NCBI GenBank assembly: GCA_030849465.1
Contig: JARVLF010000014.1
Span: 558,001-622,000, forward strand
From: Moesziomyces globuligerus
Taxonomy: Eukaryota; Basidiomycota; Ustilaginomycetes; Ustilaginales; Ustilaginaceae
Direction of reading: 5' to 3'
Length of the DNA: 64,000 bases
Positions 37,235-46,630 of the stretch are shown here, in pieces (position 1 is the stretch's first letter; the number at the start of each line of letters is the position of its first letter). The translations under genes were made by a program, and so were the position numbers. A model generated the notes under the pieces. It was given only the letters and a program-made list of their open reading frames with translations, made no database searches and was not told the origin of the DNA.

Positions 37235-39414
37235 GCTGGTGTGCCGACGCAATCACGACCAAGCCGACTAGATAAGGATCAACGCGAGATCACTGAGGGT
37301 CTGCACGGTGACTCAGCTGCGTCTCATGACCAGACGAGACGCTTCGGTGTCGAGGGACGGCGGAAAGTCTGATTTTCGTTGGCGTTCCGTTCGGATGCTC
37401 CGATGAGTCGGATGGGCGCGGGATGAAGCTGGTCGCTGTGCGGTGCTGCGCGGCGATGACCGAGGGCGAGCGGCTTGTCGGATGCGGCCGCGAAAGCAAG
37501 GTGACGATGGGAAAGGGCGCGATGCAGCTAGAGTAGCAGAGGGACGGGATCACGGAAGAGCGAACGTAGGCCACAATCAAGAGGAAGATTACGGACGATG
37601 CGAGGCGAGGGGAGACCGAAGAGCGCGAGCTGGACCAAGGACGAGAAAGACGAAAGCGAAGAGCAGGGAGGCGAGATGGAGAGAGTGCTGAAAGCACGAT
37701 CAACGAAGAAAGGTGGGGAAACGGCCAAAGCGATAAGATGTAGGTGGTGGGAGGGAGGGCGGACGGACGGATGACGATGAACAGCGAAACAAAGCAAGGG
37801 GTCCGAAGCACCTTGCTTCCAGGACCGGATGAGCGCTCCACTCGCATGGCCTCTGCGCGCCGCTCAATTTCTGCAGCGCAGCTGCACTGTGAATCTCGTT
37901 CGCGACACCCTTCCAACCTGAATGCCATGCGACGCCGCCTACGCAGCAGCGGCAGCAGCAGCAGCAGCAGCGGCAGCACACGACGTCGGCTTGCGCACTA
38001 TCTCAGTCTCGTCGGTCGGCTCATCCCGACCATGATGGGTTGCCACGCACCGGCAGCAACCGAGAGAGGCACCAGCATCGCGAGCGGGCACAAGAGGCTC
38101 ACGCCGATGGATTGCGTGTGTGTGTGTCTCGTCGGATGAGCCGAGCAGAGTGCCAAGTGCGAAAACGACAGCGGGGCAGCGGTGCATGCGCGCACGCAGC
38201 ACTCATGCAGCTCAGCTGCGACCCCAGGGGTTGCGTCTGGGAGTCAGCTCTGTCGATCTTTCGTCTGGAAAGAAAAAAGGCCCATTCGGCAGCTTCAATA
38301 GAGGAGAGGGTTCAGGAAGATCTGCCTTCAGCAACCAAAACAAGGGTGCACACGCGTGCGCTCCTTGGCTCTCCCACACGCACACGCATGCACACTCGTA
38401 TGCGCGGCTGCATGTACACGCAAGCCTCTTCTGCATCCTCTTTCGAACCGTCGCTGCGCAGCACTCAACATCGAGCTTCGCATCCGCTTGGCTCGAGCCT
38501 GCAGGCAGCAGTAAGTTTCAGTAGCATTCAGGGGCCGATGCTGCGCCTTTCGGAATAGAGCGCCCTTCAATGCATCCCTCGGCATCTTGCCATCGGGAGA
38601 TCCGTCGCCCGCATCTGTGTCAATTCACGTCTTTGCCTCGACTGGTGATGCCAAAGCGGCCTGAGCAACGGCCGTTCCGATCTGGACGGCGATCCGAGCT
38701 CATTCAGCCGTCGCAAAAATGCAACGAAGCGCTCTGCGGATCTTCTCGAGGTCACCGTTGGTGCGTGTTTGGAGCGTATTTCAGGGGGATAGGCGCTTTT
38801 CGGACCCCCTTTTTTCAAGTGGCATTTGAGCGTCAAATTCATTTGACCCTGAAACAACCACATGCGCTTTGAGCTGCCTCGCTTCTGCTCGTTGCCGATC
38901 ATCGCAGGCCGTCTCGCTACCGTCCTGTAGCCCAGCCGCATCCTCGGAGCTCACGACAAGCGCAATGCTCTATACTGACACCTGGCAGCCGTTTAGAACG
39001 CCCCTGGGCCATCGCCCTCGAATGCAGCGCACGGGTTCGACGTCGCCTTCGTCAGCCCAGCGGCAAAGCGGAACAAACCATCACCTCGTGTCCCCTCGAA
39101 TCTCGGCATTGCAAGGTTTACCCGCTCCTCTCCACCATCATCACACATGGCAGCCCCAGAACAGAGTACTGATTCACACACACCACCCGAGCTCCTCGCC
39201 AATTCAGGCCCCGCAGCGAGAGGATCGCTCCCCAAGTAGGGCTTGGTGGCGGGCGAGGACACGATGAAACTGGCCAAAACTGACGAGGTGCTCAGTCCTC
39301 GTCCATCATCCGTCGCCGTCCCAAGACAATCAAACAGTGAGCTCGTTCTCCCAGGTTTCAGCAGTCTGCAGACAGAAATCAGGATTGCATCCTCACCGAC
39401 AGTGATTGAGATAT
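37235..39414. other. Promoter region of RA-PH gene; MAK11 3' flank
   Basis: 2.2 kb without a supported gene. The left part should hold the promoter and probably a long 5' leader of the RA-PH gene. It contains an interrupted CAG/CGG triplet tract at 37943-37978, short GT and CA tracts near 38116 and 38380, and purine/pyrimidine-skewed sequence. The right end is the 3' side of MAK11. Small frames here are domain-free. Confidence 0.45.
37943..37978 (+). repeat. Interrupted GCA/GCG triplet microsatellite
   Basis: About twelve GCA-type triplets interrupted twice by GGC units. It is about 710 bp upstream of the RA-PH start codon, so non-coding on present evidence. Confidence 0.8.
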
Positions 39415-41319
39415 CTACTCGAGCTCGCCTTCGTCCTCGTCCTCATCCTCATCCTCGTCCTCGGCCTCGTCATCGCTGCCCTCGTCTGCGTCCTCGTCCT
39501 CCTCGCTGTCGCCATTGAGGAGCTCCTCGAGTTCCTCCAAGTCGAGTCCCTTTGCCTGTGCGTCTTTGAGAGCGCGCTCGAGCGCCTTGAGTTCCTCGTT
39601 CTCGGCGTCCTCATCCACGTCCTCCTCCTCGCTCTCCACCTCCTCCGGCGCCTCCTCATCGTCACTGCCGAGGAGGTCCGCACCGTCCTCGTCGTCCTCG
39701 TCCTCGACCGTAGTGCTCGCGCCACCAGCGACGCCGACGGCAGTGAGACAGGTGAGGCGCGTGCCCTTGGTGTCAAACTGCGCCACACTCTCGACCGACA
39801 CCACATCGGCGGCGTATGAGGCCAGCGATCGCGCACCAGACGAGAGACGGTTGACAATGGCGCTGAGGTCAAAGGTGCGGATGAATCCATCTGACGAGAT
39901 GGTTACTGCGACGTACGAGCGCGCTTTCTCGCTCGCCTTACCCTTGCCCTTGTCGCTAGCCGATGGCACTGTGACAGGGAGGACGGTGACCGAGCGAACG
40001 CGGTTCTTGTGCCCGACCAATCGTCCGACCTCCACCAATGGCGATAGCTCCTCCTCATCTTCTTCATCATCACTGTCCTCCTCGTCGTCGTCCACCTCCT
40101 CATCCGAACCATCTGTTTCCTTGGGTGCCTTGCTCTTGGTGGGCTTTGTAGCATCTGCAGCGTCCACCTGGGCATCGAGATCGAACACCTTGACAACACC
40201 GTCCTCAAGGCCAGCGAAGAAGAGCTCGCGCTCCTTGCCCTCAGAATCCTGGATGCGGAAGAAGCAGACGTCTCCAATGCGACGCTTCTCCTCGAGCTCG
40301 GCCATCTTGGTCATGTCCGTGCGGAAGATCATGGCCTGGCGGTAGGCGAGCACGACGAAGCGCGAGCCGAGCGTGTCCCAGCGCACCAGATCGGCCTCGA
40401 TGCCGATGCGCGTCGATGCAGCCGACTGACCACGCATCAGATCCCACATTCGGATGGTTCGATCGGATCCAACGCTGAGCGCCAGTCGACCCGTCGGGTG
40501 CGGCGATGCGCTGTTGATGCGTCCGATGTGGCCCTTGAGTGTACGCAGCAGCGCCCAGTCGCGCGTGCGGTAGAGGTTGATGTGCGAGTCGGCACTCGTG
40601 GTGAGGAGGTAGGTGCGAGAGGCAAAGACGAGCGAGGTGATGGTGCCCTCGTGGCCGGTGAGCTGACCCACCTCGCGCTGCTTACGCAGGTCCCAGACCT
40701 TGACAACCTCGTCCGTACCACCCGTAGCGAGCCACTTGGAGTCTGCGCCTGCGGTTGCGACGGTGCGGATGGAAGAGATGTGTGCCGGGAAGGTGAAGAC
40801 GGGCTTGAGCGAGATACCGAACGCTGCAGCAGCCGACGTGGAGGAGGATGCGTCGGCGTTCGCAGCAGGCTCGACGGTCGCCTCGAGACCGTAGAGCAGA
40901 CGCTCATACGAGCCAGCGACGATCTTGAAGGTGGAAGTAGCCCGAGGCGGCTTGATCAAGATGCTTGCGGGTTGCGATGGTGCGCCGTTGGACGCGCTCT
41001 TTCCTTTGGGCTGCTTGGCATGCTTGGTGCGGATCCTCTTCTCGGCGGCCTCTTCGGCGCGTCGAGCGGCGTCAGCTTCTTGCTTCTCCTTGAGCGCCGC
41101 AGCCTTCTTGGCTTGAATGAATTCGTGCTTCGTCTTGGGCTTGGGCTGATCCTTGGGACGTGTGCGCTGCGCGACGGGCTTCTTGGCCGGCTTGGGCGAG
41201 TCCTGTTGCTGCTGGTCGGAGCGTTGCTTCTTGGCCGACTTGCGGTAGACGGTAGCCGAAGAGCCTCCATCATTTCTAGGACCCGAATCGTTCGGACGAA
41301 TACGCTTCTGTCCAGCCAT
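39415..41319 (-). CDS. MAK11: Mak11/PAK1IP1-like WD40 ribosome-assembly factor
   Basis: 634 aa, single exon. Mak11 acts in the nucleus on pre-60S particles. The N-terminal 130 residues are Lys/Ala-rich, resembling a nucleolar signal (KPKTKHEFIQAKKAAALKEK). The WD40 propeller begins with FKIVAGSYERLLYGLEA, characteristic of Mak11. Repeats seen include WLATGGTDEVVKVWDLR, YLLTTSADSHINLYRTRDW, LALSVGSDRTIRMWDLMRG and GLEDGVVKVFDLD. An acidic insertion (DGSDEEVDDDEEDSDDEED) interrupts the propeller, and the C-terminus is a long Asp/Glu tail. Yeast Mak11 is 468 aa; the extra length is in the basic head and acidic tail. The frame starts at a GTG (41349), but the first ATG is at 41319 (MAGQKRIRPNDSG). 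Confidence 0.88.
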   Translation of the reverse strand: MAGQKRIRPNDSGPRNDGGSSATVYRKSAKKQRSDQQQQDSPKPAKKPVAQRTRPKDQPKPKTKHEFIQAKKAAALKEKQEADAARRAEEAAEKRIRTKHAKQPKGKSASNGAPSQPASILIKPPRATSTFKIVAGSYERLLYGLEATVEPAANADASSSTSAAAAFGISLKPVFTFPAHISSIRTVATAGADSKWLATGGTDEVVKVWDLRKQREVGQLTGHEGTITSLVFASRTYLLTTSADSHINLYRTRDWALLRTLKGHIGRINSASPHPTGRLALSVGSDRTIRMWDLMRGQSAASTRIGIEADLVRWDTLGSRFVVLAYRQAMIFRTDMTKMAELEEKRRIGDVCFFRIQDSEGKERELFFAGLEDGVVKVFDLDAQVDAADATKPTKSKAPKETDGSDEEVDDDEEDSDDEEDEEELSPLVEVGRLVGHKNRVRSVTVLPVTVPSASDKGKGKASEKARSYVAVTISSDGFIRTFDLSAIVNRLSSGARSLASYAADVVSVESVAQFDTKGTRLTCLTAVGVAGGASTTVEDEDDEDGADLLGSDDEEAPEEVESEEEDVDEDAENEELKALERALKDAQAKGLDLEELEELLNGDSEEDEDADEGSDDEAEDEDEDEDEDEGELE

Positions 41320-41988
41320 GTTTGCGGGAAGGATGCGCCTGAAGGGCACTAGGGATCAGATGGGGTATGGTCGGGAGCTGAGAAGAAGGGTCGATGTCGT
41401 GCTGTGCTACACAATCACTGGCGGTGGTCGGCGGACGCGCTCTTCTCCTTCCCCACCCGCTGTTCTTCGGCCTGAAATTTTCCACTTTTCCTCCACTGCG
41501 CCTTCGGCTCTCGGATTGCGGGTGACGGCAATCTGCCTAAGTCTAACATTTTCTCTCAACGCCCCGACTCGCGTGAGTGACTCTGGACGGCAACCAGCTC
41601 CTTCAAAGTGGACGCACACCAGGGGCGACGCAAACCCTCTACGACTGGGGAAGCACTGAGCATGCAGATGAATTGGTCATGGTACAAGATGCACAGAGGA
41701 ACGAGCGGTGATAGTGATACAAGGAGTCAAGCGGAACAATGCAAGGGACAAGATTAAGGGTACTGGGGTGGGTAACGTGAAACGTGACTCCAAGCTGCTG
41801 GGGCTTGGCCGTATGCGTACGGAGAGAAGCGACGACGAATGCTGCGAAAGACGATTAGAGGGTGTGGGCCACATGCGTGCGATACGGGCCAGCGTTGCCG
41901 AAAGAGAGGGGGAGAGGTCGGACCGGCCCCAAGATGGGCGAGGAAGTTGGGTGGTTGAGAGCAAAGGCAGGCGGACTGGATAGGCGAG
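41320..41988. other. MAK11 promoter and 3' flank of ubiquitin-like gene
   Basis: 669 bases between two minus-strand genes. No further coding or RNA feature was recognised. Confidence 0.4.
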
Positions 41989-42750
41989 CTAGCAGATGAC
42001 ACAGCTGCAGCCGGGCGTGTCTTCCTGCTCGCGGCTGCGCCTAGCCTGTCGTGGTTCAGCCGCGGTCTTGACAGGCGATTCTTTTGGGGTCGGAAGCAAA
42101 GTGCAGTACGCAACAAGGACATCAAGGTCAGAACATCGTCTGCAGAGACCGAAGACATCGGATGGCCAGCACGAGGACAACTTACCCTGCTCGACTTTGG
42201 CTGGCTCGGAAGGTGGAAGTGAGCGGATGATGATGTGGACGACGGTGGTGGTGCCAGGCTTGCAGCCTCGGGAGGCCAGTGTGAGATCGGGGTTGTCGAG
42301 AATGTGACCGAGGTGGAGCAACCTCAAGTATGCCGAAGACTCGGGCTTGGGCTGCGGCCAAGACTCGGGCCAGTGATTCCAGATGTGGTTTCGGACAAGG
42401 TCGACGGAGTCACTGGGGCCAAACTTCCACGTCTTGCGCTGTCCGGAGACGAGGAGGGTGCTGAGGTGCACGGCTGCCGAGGCGGGCATGTTCTCGGTGT
42501 GGGAGGGCGAAGCGGCTGCCGACGAGTGCGAAGTGTTGCGCATATGCGGTGAAGTTTGTGGTTGCGATTCGGGATCGGCAGCGTCCTGAGTGGAGACCGA
42601 GATGGGAGAGACGGACTCGGCTTTCTTGGGTTCGAACGAGTTGGTGGATTGGTTAGAGACTACAGGCACCAGTCTGGCACTTCCATGCGCGTCGACGGAG
42701 CCGTTGTCCGTGGAGCAGGTTGAGATGCGATTCTTCTCTGTGGCATGCAT
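41989..42750 (-). CDS. Prenylated ubiquitin-like protein (UBL3/MUB type)
   Basis: 253 aa if unspliced. UBL3/MUB proteins carry a ubiquitin fold attached to membranes by a C-terminal lipid and recruit E2 enzymes or sort cargo. The ubiquitin-like fold covers about residues 93-183: VHLSTLLVSGQRKTWKFGPS, VRNHIWNHWPESW, LRLLHLGHILDN, TTTVVHIIIR. The C-terminus GCSCVIC is a CAAX box (CVIC) with a second Cys two residues before it, as in UBL3 (CCVIL in human). A GTAAGT donor at 42185, a CTGAC branch-like site and an AG at 42081 define a probable 105-nt in-frame intron (42185-42081). Splicing would give 218 aa. The N-terminal 90 residues are Ser-rich and disordered. Confidence 0.82.
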   Translation of the reverse strand: MHATEKNRISTCSTDNGSVDAHGSARLVPVVSNQSTNSFEPKKAESVSPISVSTQDAADPESQPQTSPHMRNTSHSSAAASPSHTENMPASAAVHLSTLLVSGQRKTWKFGPSDSVDLVRNHIWNHWPESWPQPKPESSAYLRLLHLGHILDNPDLTLASRGCKPGTTTVVHIIIRSLPPSEPAKVEQGKLSSCWPSDVFGLCRRCSDLDVLVAYCTLLPTPKESPVKTAAEPRQARRSREQEDTPGCSCVIC

Positions 42751-44786
42751 TGTGTGGCGGCTTTGGCGAGTGAGAGATGGGCTCGCCGAGGAAGAGACAG
42801 ATGGAGGATTCGGCTCTGGAGAATTCCTGGGAAGAGGCGTGGTCCAGCTAGGAGGGCGTGGTGAAGGCAGCAGCGACGAGAATCGGCGGTGTCTCGATCA
42901 GAATGATGAGGGACGCGGACGCGAATGGCAGGGTGATGGTGGTGGTCCGGAGAGGAGGGATGAGGGACGAGCCTAGATGGGGAGGAGGGGCTCCTTTCAA
43001 GCGTCGGGAGATTCGTGAGGTGAAAGGAGCGGCAACTCCGACAGCTCGACCCAGACGGAGTGTTGCTCTGACGGGTCACTCTTGGAGCCGCTCCGAAGAT
43101 GAAGCTAGTGTAGAGGCGCTGGCCATCTGACTCGGCATCACCAGCTGAGAATGCCAAGGGCCAGAGCCAAGGCAGCCGGGGGAGGCCGTAGCCCTGGTCG
43201 GGCGAGGGGGCGGGGCTGTGGACGGAAGCAAGCGGGTGGCCGCTGTGCAGCTGGGCTGACGCAAGGGCTGTGGAACTGATGAGTGCGGGCGGGAAGCGTT
43301 GTCCTCTGCGATTGTGCCTTCCCGCTCCCACTCGCTTGGCCATGGCGAGGGAGAGCTGCAGGTGATATGCATGAATGACGGTATGTGGACGGCTCCAGAC
43401 AAGCCTTGTTGCCACCTGTGATTTTGAGCCTTGGCTGCGCGCAGATGGCTTGGATTAATAGAAGCCTAGAAGCCTAGCGCTTCCTTCTGTACGTGCGCCC
43501 GGCAGATGCACAGGGAAGCGAGGGCGGCGGACCAAATTTACAGATTTACGGTAGATGGCCCTGAATGCCGCCTCCGCCGCCTTTACGTTTCGGCAGAGCC
43601 GACTGGTGAAAAAAAAAGGTAGGGCCCCCGCTAGTCTCACACCTCGCGGCTCAGCAAAGCAAAGCGCGGTTCGAGAACGGGCGGCAGCACTAGTCAGTCC
43701 CGGGCCTGTTGCTGCCGGGAGCATGGCGCGCGCCTGTCTGTGGCGCCAGCCGCGCCAATGCTGCTGTTGATGCGGAAGAGCCGACTGAGCGCTTCTACCC
43801 CGCCCCGCACACGCAGGTCGAGGCTTCTGCGAGGGCCAAGCTCAGCCGACCGCGTCAGACGTTGGCTCGGCCTGCCTTGTCGAGTGCTTTGGCGATGCGA
43901 GGTGAAGGAGCAGGAAACGCATCTACGAGCGCAGCACCGACATGTGCGGCGGTGGGGGTTCCTGAGCCCTGGATCTGAGCTGCAAAATCTCTGCGGCGAT
44001 CCGGGTGGCGGCCGCGTTCCGCATCGTGTCGAGTCGCGCTGCCCCAGTGCCCCAACGCGCCAGCCGACCCTGTGCGTAAGCGTCGGAGAGGGTCGGAATC
44101 CGAATACTGCCGCCCTCGCCTGTGGGGCGCCCCTAGACTCGCATGCTTTCCGTCTCCACCGCATCGTTATCAGCAGCATGCTCGCAGCCACTCTCCACGG
44201 TCTGGACCTCACGTTGTACGACTGATACCGGCTTGTGCGATCGTGCAGGCCAGAATTTGATGCGAGCAGTCGCGATGCTGCTCCACAAAAAGCGCTGCTC
44301 TGGCCGTGGCAAGCTCACGCCTCGATGTGCGTACGGACCATGTGCTCTAGGCAAGCCCCGTCGTGAGAACACACCTACCGGTTCGCTTGCAGACGACAGC
44401 TGGCTTAGATTCATTGCGCCTGATTGCATGATGCTTGGCAAGTAGCTTGGCAGCTGATCCAGCAGGTCGCGTGGCACGTCGCAGCGGCCTCCACAGACTC
44501 CTCATGCGCCCCAGCTCGAGGCGCGTCCCTGGCGGCAGTGCCAAGAAAAGAGCTTCTCGTAACGTGGTCTTCGTCTTGCGTCGCGCCAAGACTTGCCCGC
44601 GCCGTCTCCCCGCACGCGCCCTGGTCCGCACAGCCTCGACCCTTCCCTTCCCCACGAGCGTGCGGCGGTGGCGACCATTGTTGACCAGCGCTCTCACATG
44701 TTTCGGTCTCGGACAGATCAGATGCTCAATGGTGCATGAAATCCTATTGCGCAGATCGGCTACCAGCACGCGAATCGGGAACGACG
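42751..44786. other. 2-kb gene-poor region
   Basis: The left part is the promoter of the UBL gene and the right part the 3' flank of the epoxide-hydrolase gene. Frames such as 43694-44212 minus and 44347-44808 minus have mirror frames on the opposite strand and no domains. No RNA gene was recognised. Confidence 0.45.
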
Positions 44787-45974
44787 TTAGAGCTTGCTGC
44801 GGAGCCAACCAAGCATACCGGCGCCCTTCTTCTCGTTGGGCAGCACCGAGCGTTCAACCCACTGCTTGAAGTGCTGCACCACCACGCCTGGCAGCTCGTT
44901 CTGCACCCAGTGGCCGCTGCCTGCAACCTCGACGATCTCGGTCTGCGGAACGTGCTTGAGCATGGTGCGACCCATCGCTGGCGGCACCGCCACGTCGTCC
45001 TTGGGCGATATCAGCAGCGCCGGCAGCGATTCCGGCAGCGTCTTGGACGTCAGCGCGCGGTCCTCCTCCCAATTAACCTCGCGCGTGCGGTACCAGCTTA
45101 GCGGTCCTTCCATACCGCGGCTGCGGAAGATGCGCTCGTAGTGCTCCAGCTGCTCGCCGTCCAGGATCATGCGCCCAAGGTACTTGAGCGGGATGTCGGA
45201 AAATTCAGGCATCGTGATCAGTCGCTCCAGTTTGCCTAGCAGGTGCCAGTCTCGGATCTCTTCGTCGTTCTCCGAGTCCGCACTGAACAGGCCCGGAATC
45301 ATGTAGATGATCGCCAGGAAGCGCTCCAGGTGTTGCTCGATGAGCTTGGTGCTCCGCTCCTCGGAGAAGAACTTCTGATAGCCAAAGTTGGGCACGTTCT
45401 TGACCACCATGTCGATCGAGAGGTATTTGGACGTCGGCGCCTGGAAAGGCACGCACAGGCCGCACACGCCCATGACACGTTCTGGGTACCACTGGGCGAA
45501 CCTCCAGCCGAGCCACGAGCCCCAGTCGTGGCAGAGGACGATGACGCGGCCGTTGCGGCCGTCGGCCGTGAGCTGGTCGGCGCCATGTTCAGATCCCTGC
45601 GCAGCGCGTGCGTGATCAAGCAGGCCGTTGAGGTCGATCGAGATCGCCCTGCCGCCGTATTCGGCGAGGCGTGACTCGGTGCCTGGCGGCGTCGATGCCG
45701 CTGACGTGTGCGGCGCTGAGCTCAGCCCGTATCCAAGCAAATCCGGGATGATCAACCGGAAGCCAGCGAGCTGCAGTGGAGCTACGACGCTCCTCCAGCC
45801 GTAGGAGAAGTCCGGGAAGCCGTGCAGCAACAGGAGCGTCGCTCGCTCGGGAATGCCCGCGGGTGGGCGGTGATCCAAATAGTGGTACCGACGCTGCGTG
45901 GGCGTTGCATTGGGCCGTGACGGCGGCGTCGTCAGCGGCGTCGTGTAGAATCGAGAGGCTTTCGCATCCATCAT
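44787..45974 (-). CDS. Epoxide hydrolase-like alpha/beta hydrolase
   Basis: 395 aa, single exon. Soluble epoxide hydrolases open epoxides to diols with an Asp nucleophile. Signatures seen: oxyanion motif LLHGFPD (HGFP at 51-54), nucleophile Asp150 in CHDWGS, lid residues in SWYRTREVNWEED (a Tyr here normally polarises the epoxide), catalytic acid Asp326 or Asp327 in ISPKDDVAVP, and base His355 in AGSGHWVQNE. The usual GHDWG is CHDWG here, so a Gly before the nucleophile is replaced. Asp rather than Ser at the nucleophile fits epoxide hydrolases or haloalkane dehalogenases; HGFP and the lid Tyr favour the former. Likely cytosolic: no signal or peroxisomal tail (ends LRSKL; SKL-like but the last three residues are S-K-L, so a PTS1 peroxisomal signal is possible). 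The substrate is unknown. Confidence 0.88.
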   Translation of the reverse strand: MMDAKASRFYTTPLTTPPSRPNATPTQRRYHYLDHRPPAGIPERATLLLLHGFPDFSYGWRSVVAPLQLAGFRLIIPDLLGYGLSSAPHTSAASTPPGTESRLAEYGGRAISIDLNGLLDHARAAQGSEHGADQLTADGRNGRVIVLCHDWGSWLGWRFAQWYPERVMGVCGLCVPFQAPTSKYLSIDMVVKNVPNFGYQKFFSEERSTKLIEQHLERFLAIIYMIPGLFSADSENDEEIRDWHLLGKLERLITMPEFSDIPLKYLGRMILDGEQLEHYERIFRSRGMEGPLSWYRTREVNWEEDRALTSKTLPESLPALLISPKDDVAVPPAMGRTMLKHVPQTEIVEVAGSGHWVQNELPGVVVQHFKQWVERSVLPNEKKGAGMLGWLRSKL

Positions 45975-46630
45975 ATTGTCAATTGCGGTTGGCGATGGTA
46001 GTGAGGACTCTTGACTGACAACGACGCAAGGGTTCTGTACGAGGCTTGTCGGCTGCCGGCATTCGGAGCGCGAGTGGTGCGGGGCATTTGAGCCGGAACG
46101 CCGGCTCCAACTCAGGCGGAGAGAGTGCGCACGGTTGCCGACTTTTCTCCTTTTGGATTACCGAGATCGCCGATCTCACACATCGCGTTCCACGACGCTC
46201 CACTCGCCGCCCCGCCATCTCACAAGGCCCGCTCGCTACAGTCGACAGCACAACCCCGCTGCATGTTCGCGCGCGCGCATCAGAGACGAAGGAAACTTTG
46301 ATTGCTATGGAAAGAATGCGTACGGATGTGTGCTTTTTCAAGATGCAGACGCCAGTGTGGAAGGGAAGACGAAAACGGAGAAGGCCCGGAACGGTTGCGA
46401 TGATGGTGATTTTCGGCCCAGTCACCACCGGGTCTGGGTAAATTCGGCCAAAATCGACAAAATGTCGAAAATGGCGAGACGCGCGATTAAATCACACTGT
46501 CAAAGCCCCTGTGGCTTGGAAAATCGCCAATAAAATGAATTTGTGTCACCACCGCATGTCAACAGCTGCATTTTATAGCAGGCGTGCGTCCTGATGGTGG
46601 TGCGACACCGAAAGGAGCCTAATGTGCTGC
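45975..46630. other. Epoxide-hydrolase promoter and glucoamylase 3' flank
   Basis: 656 bases between two minus-strand genes. The right half (46440-46580) is comparatively AT-rich and fits the glucoamylase 3' UTR. Nothing else was recognised. Confidence 0.4.
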
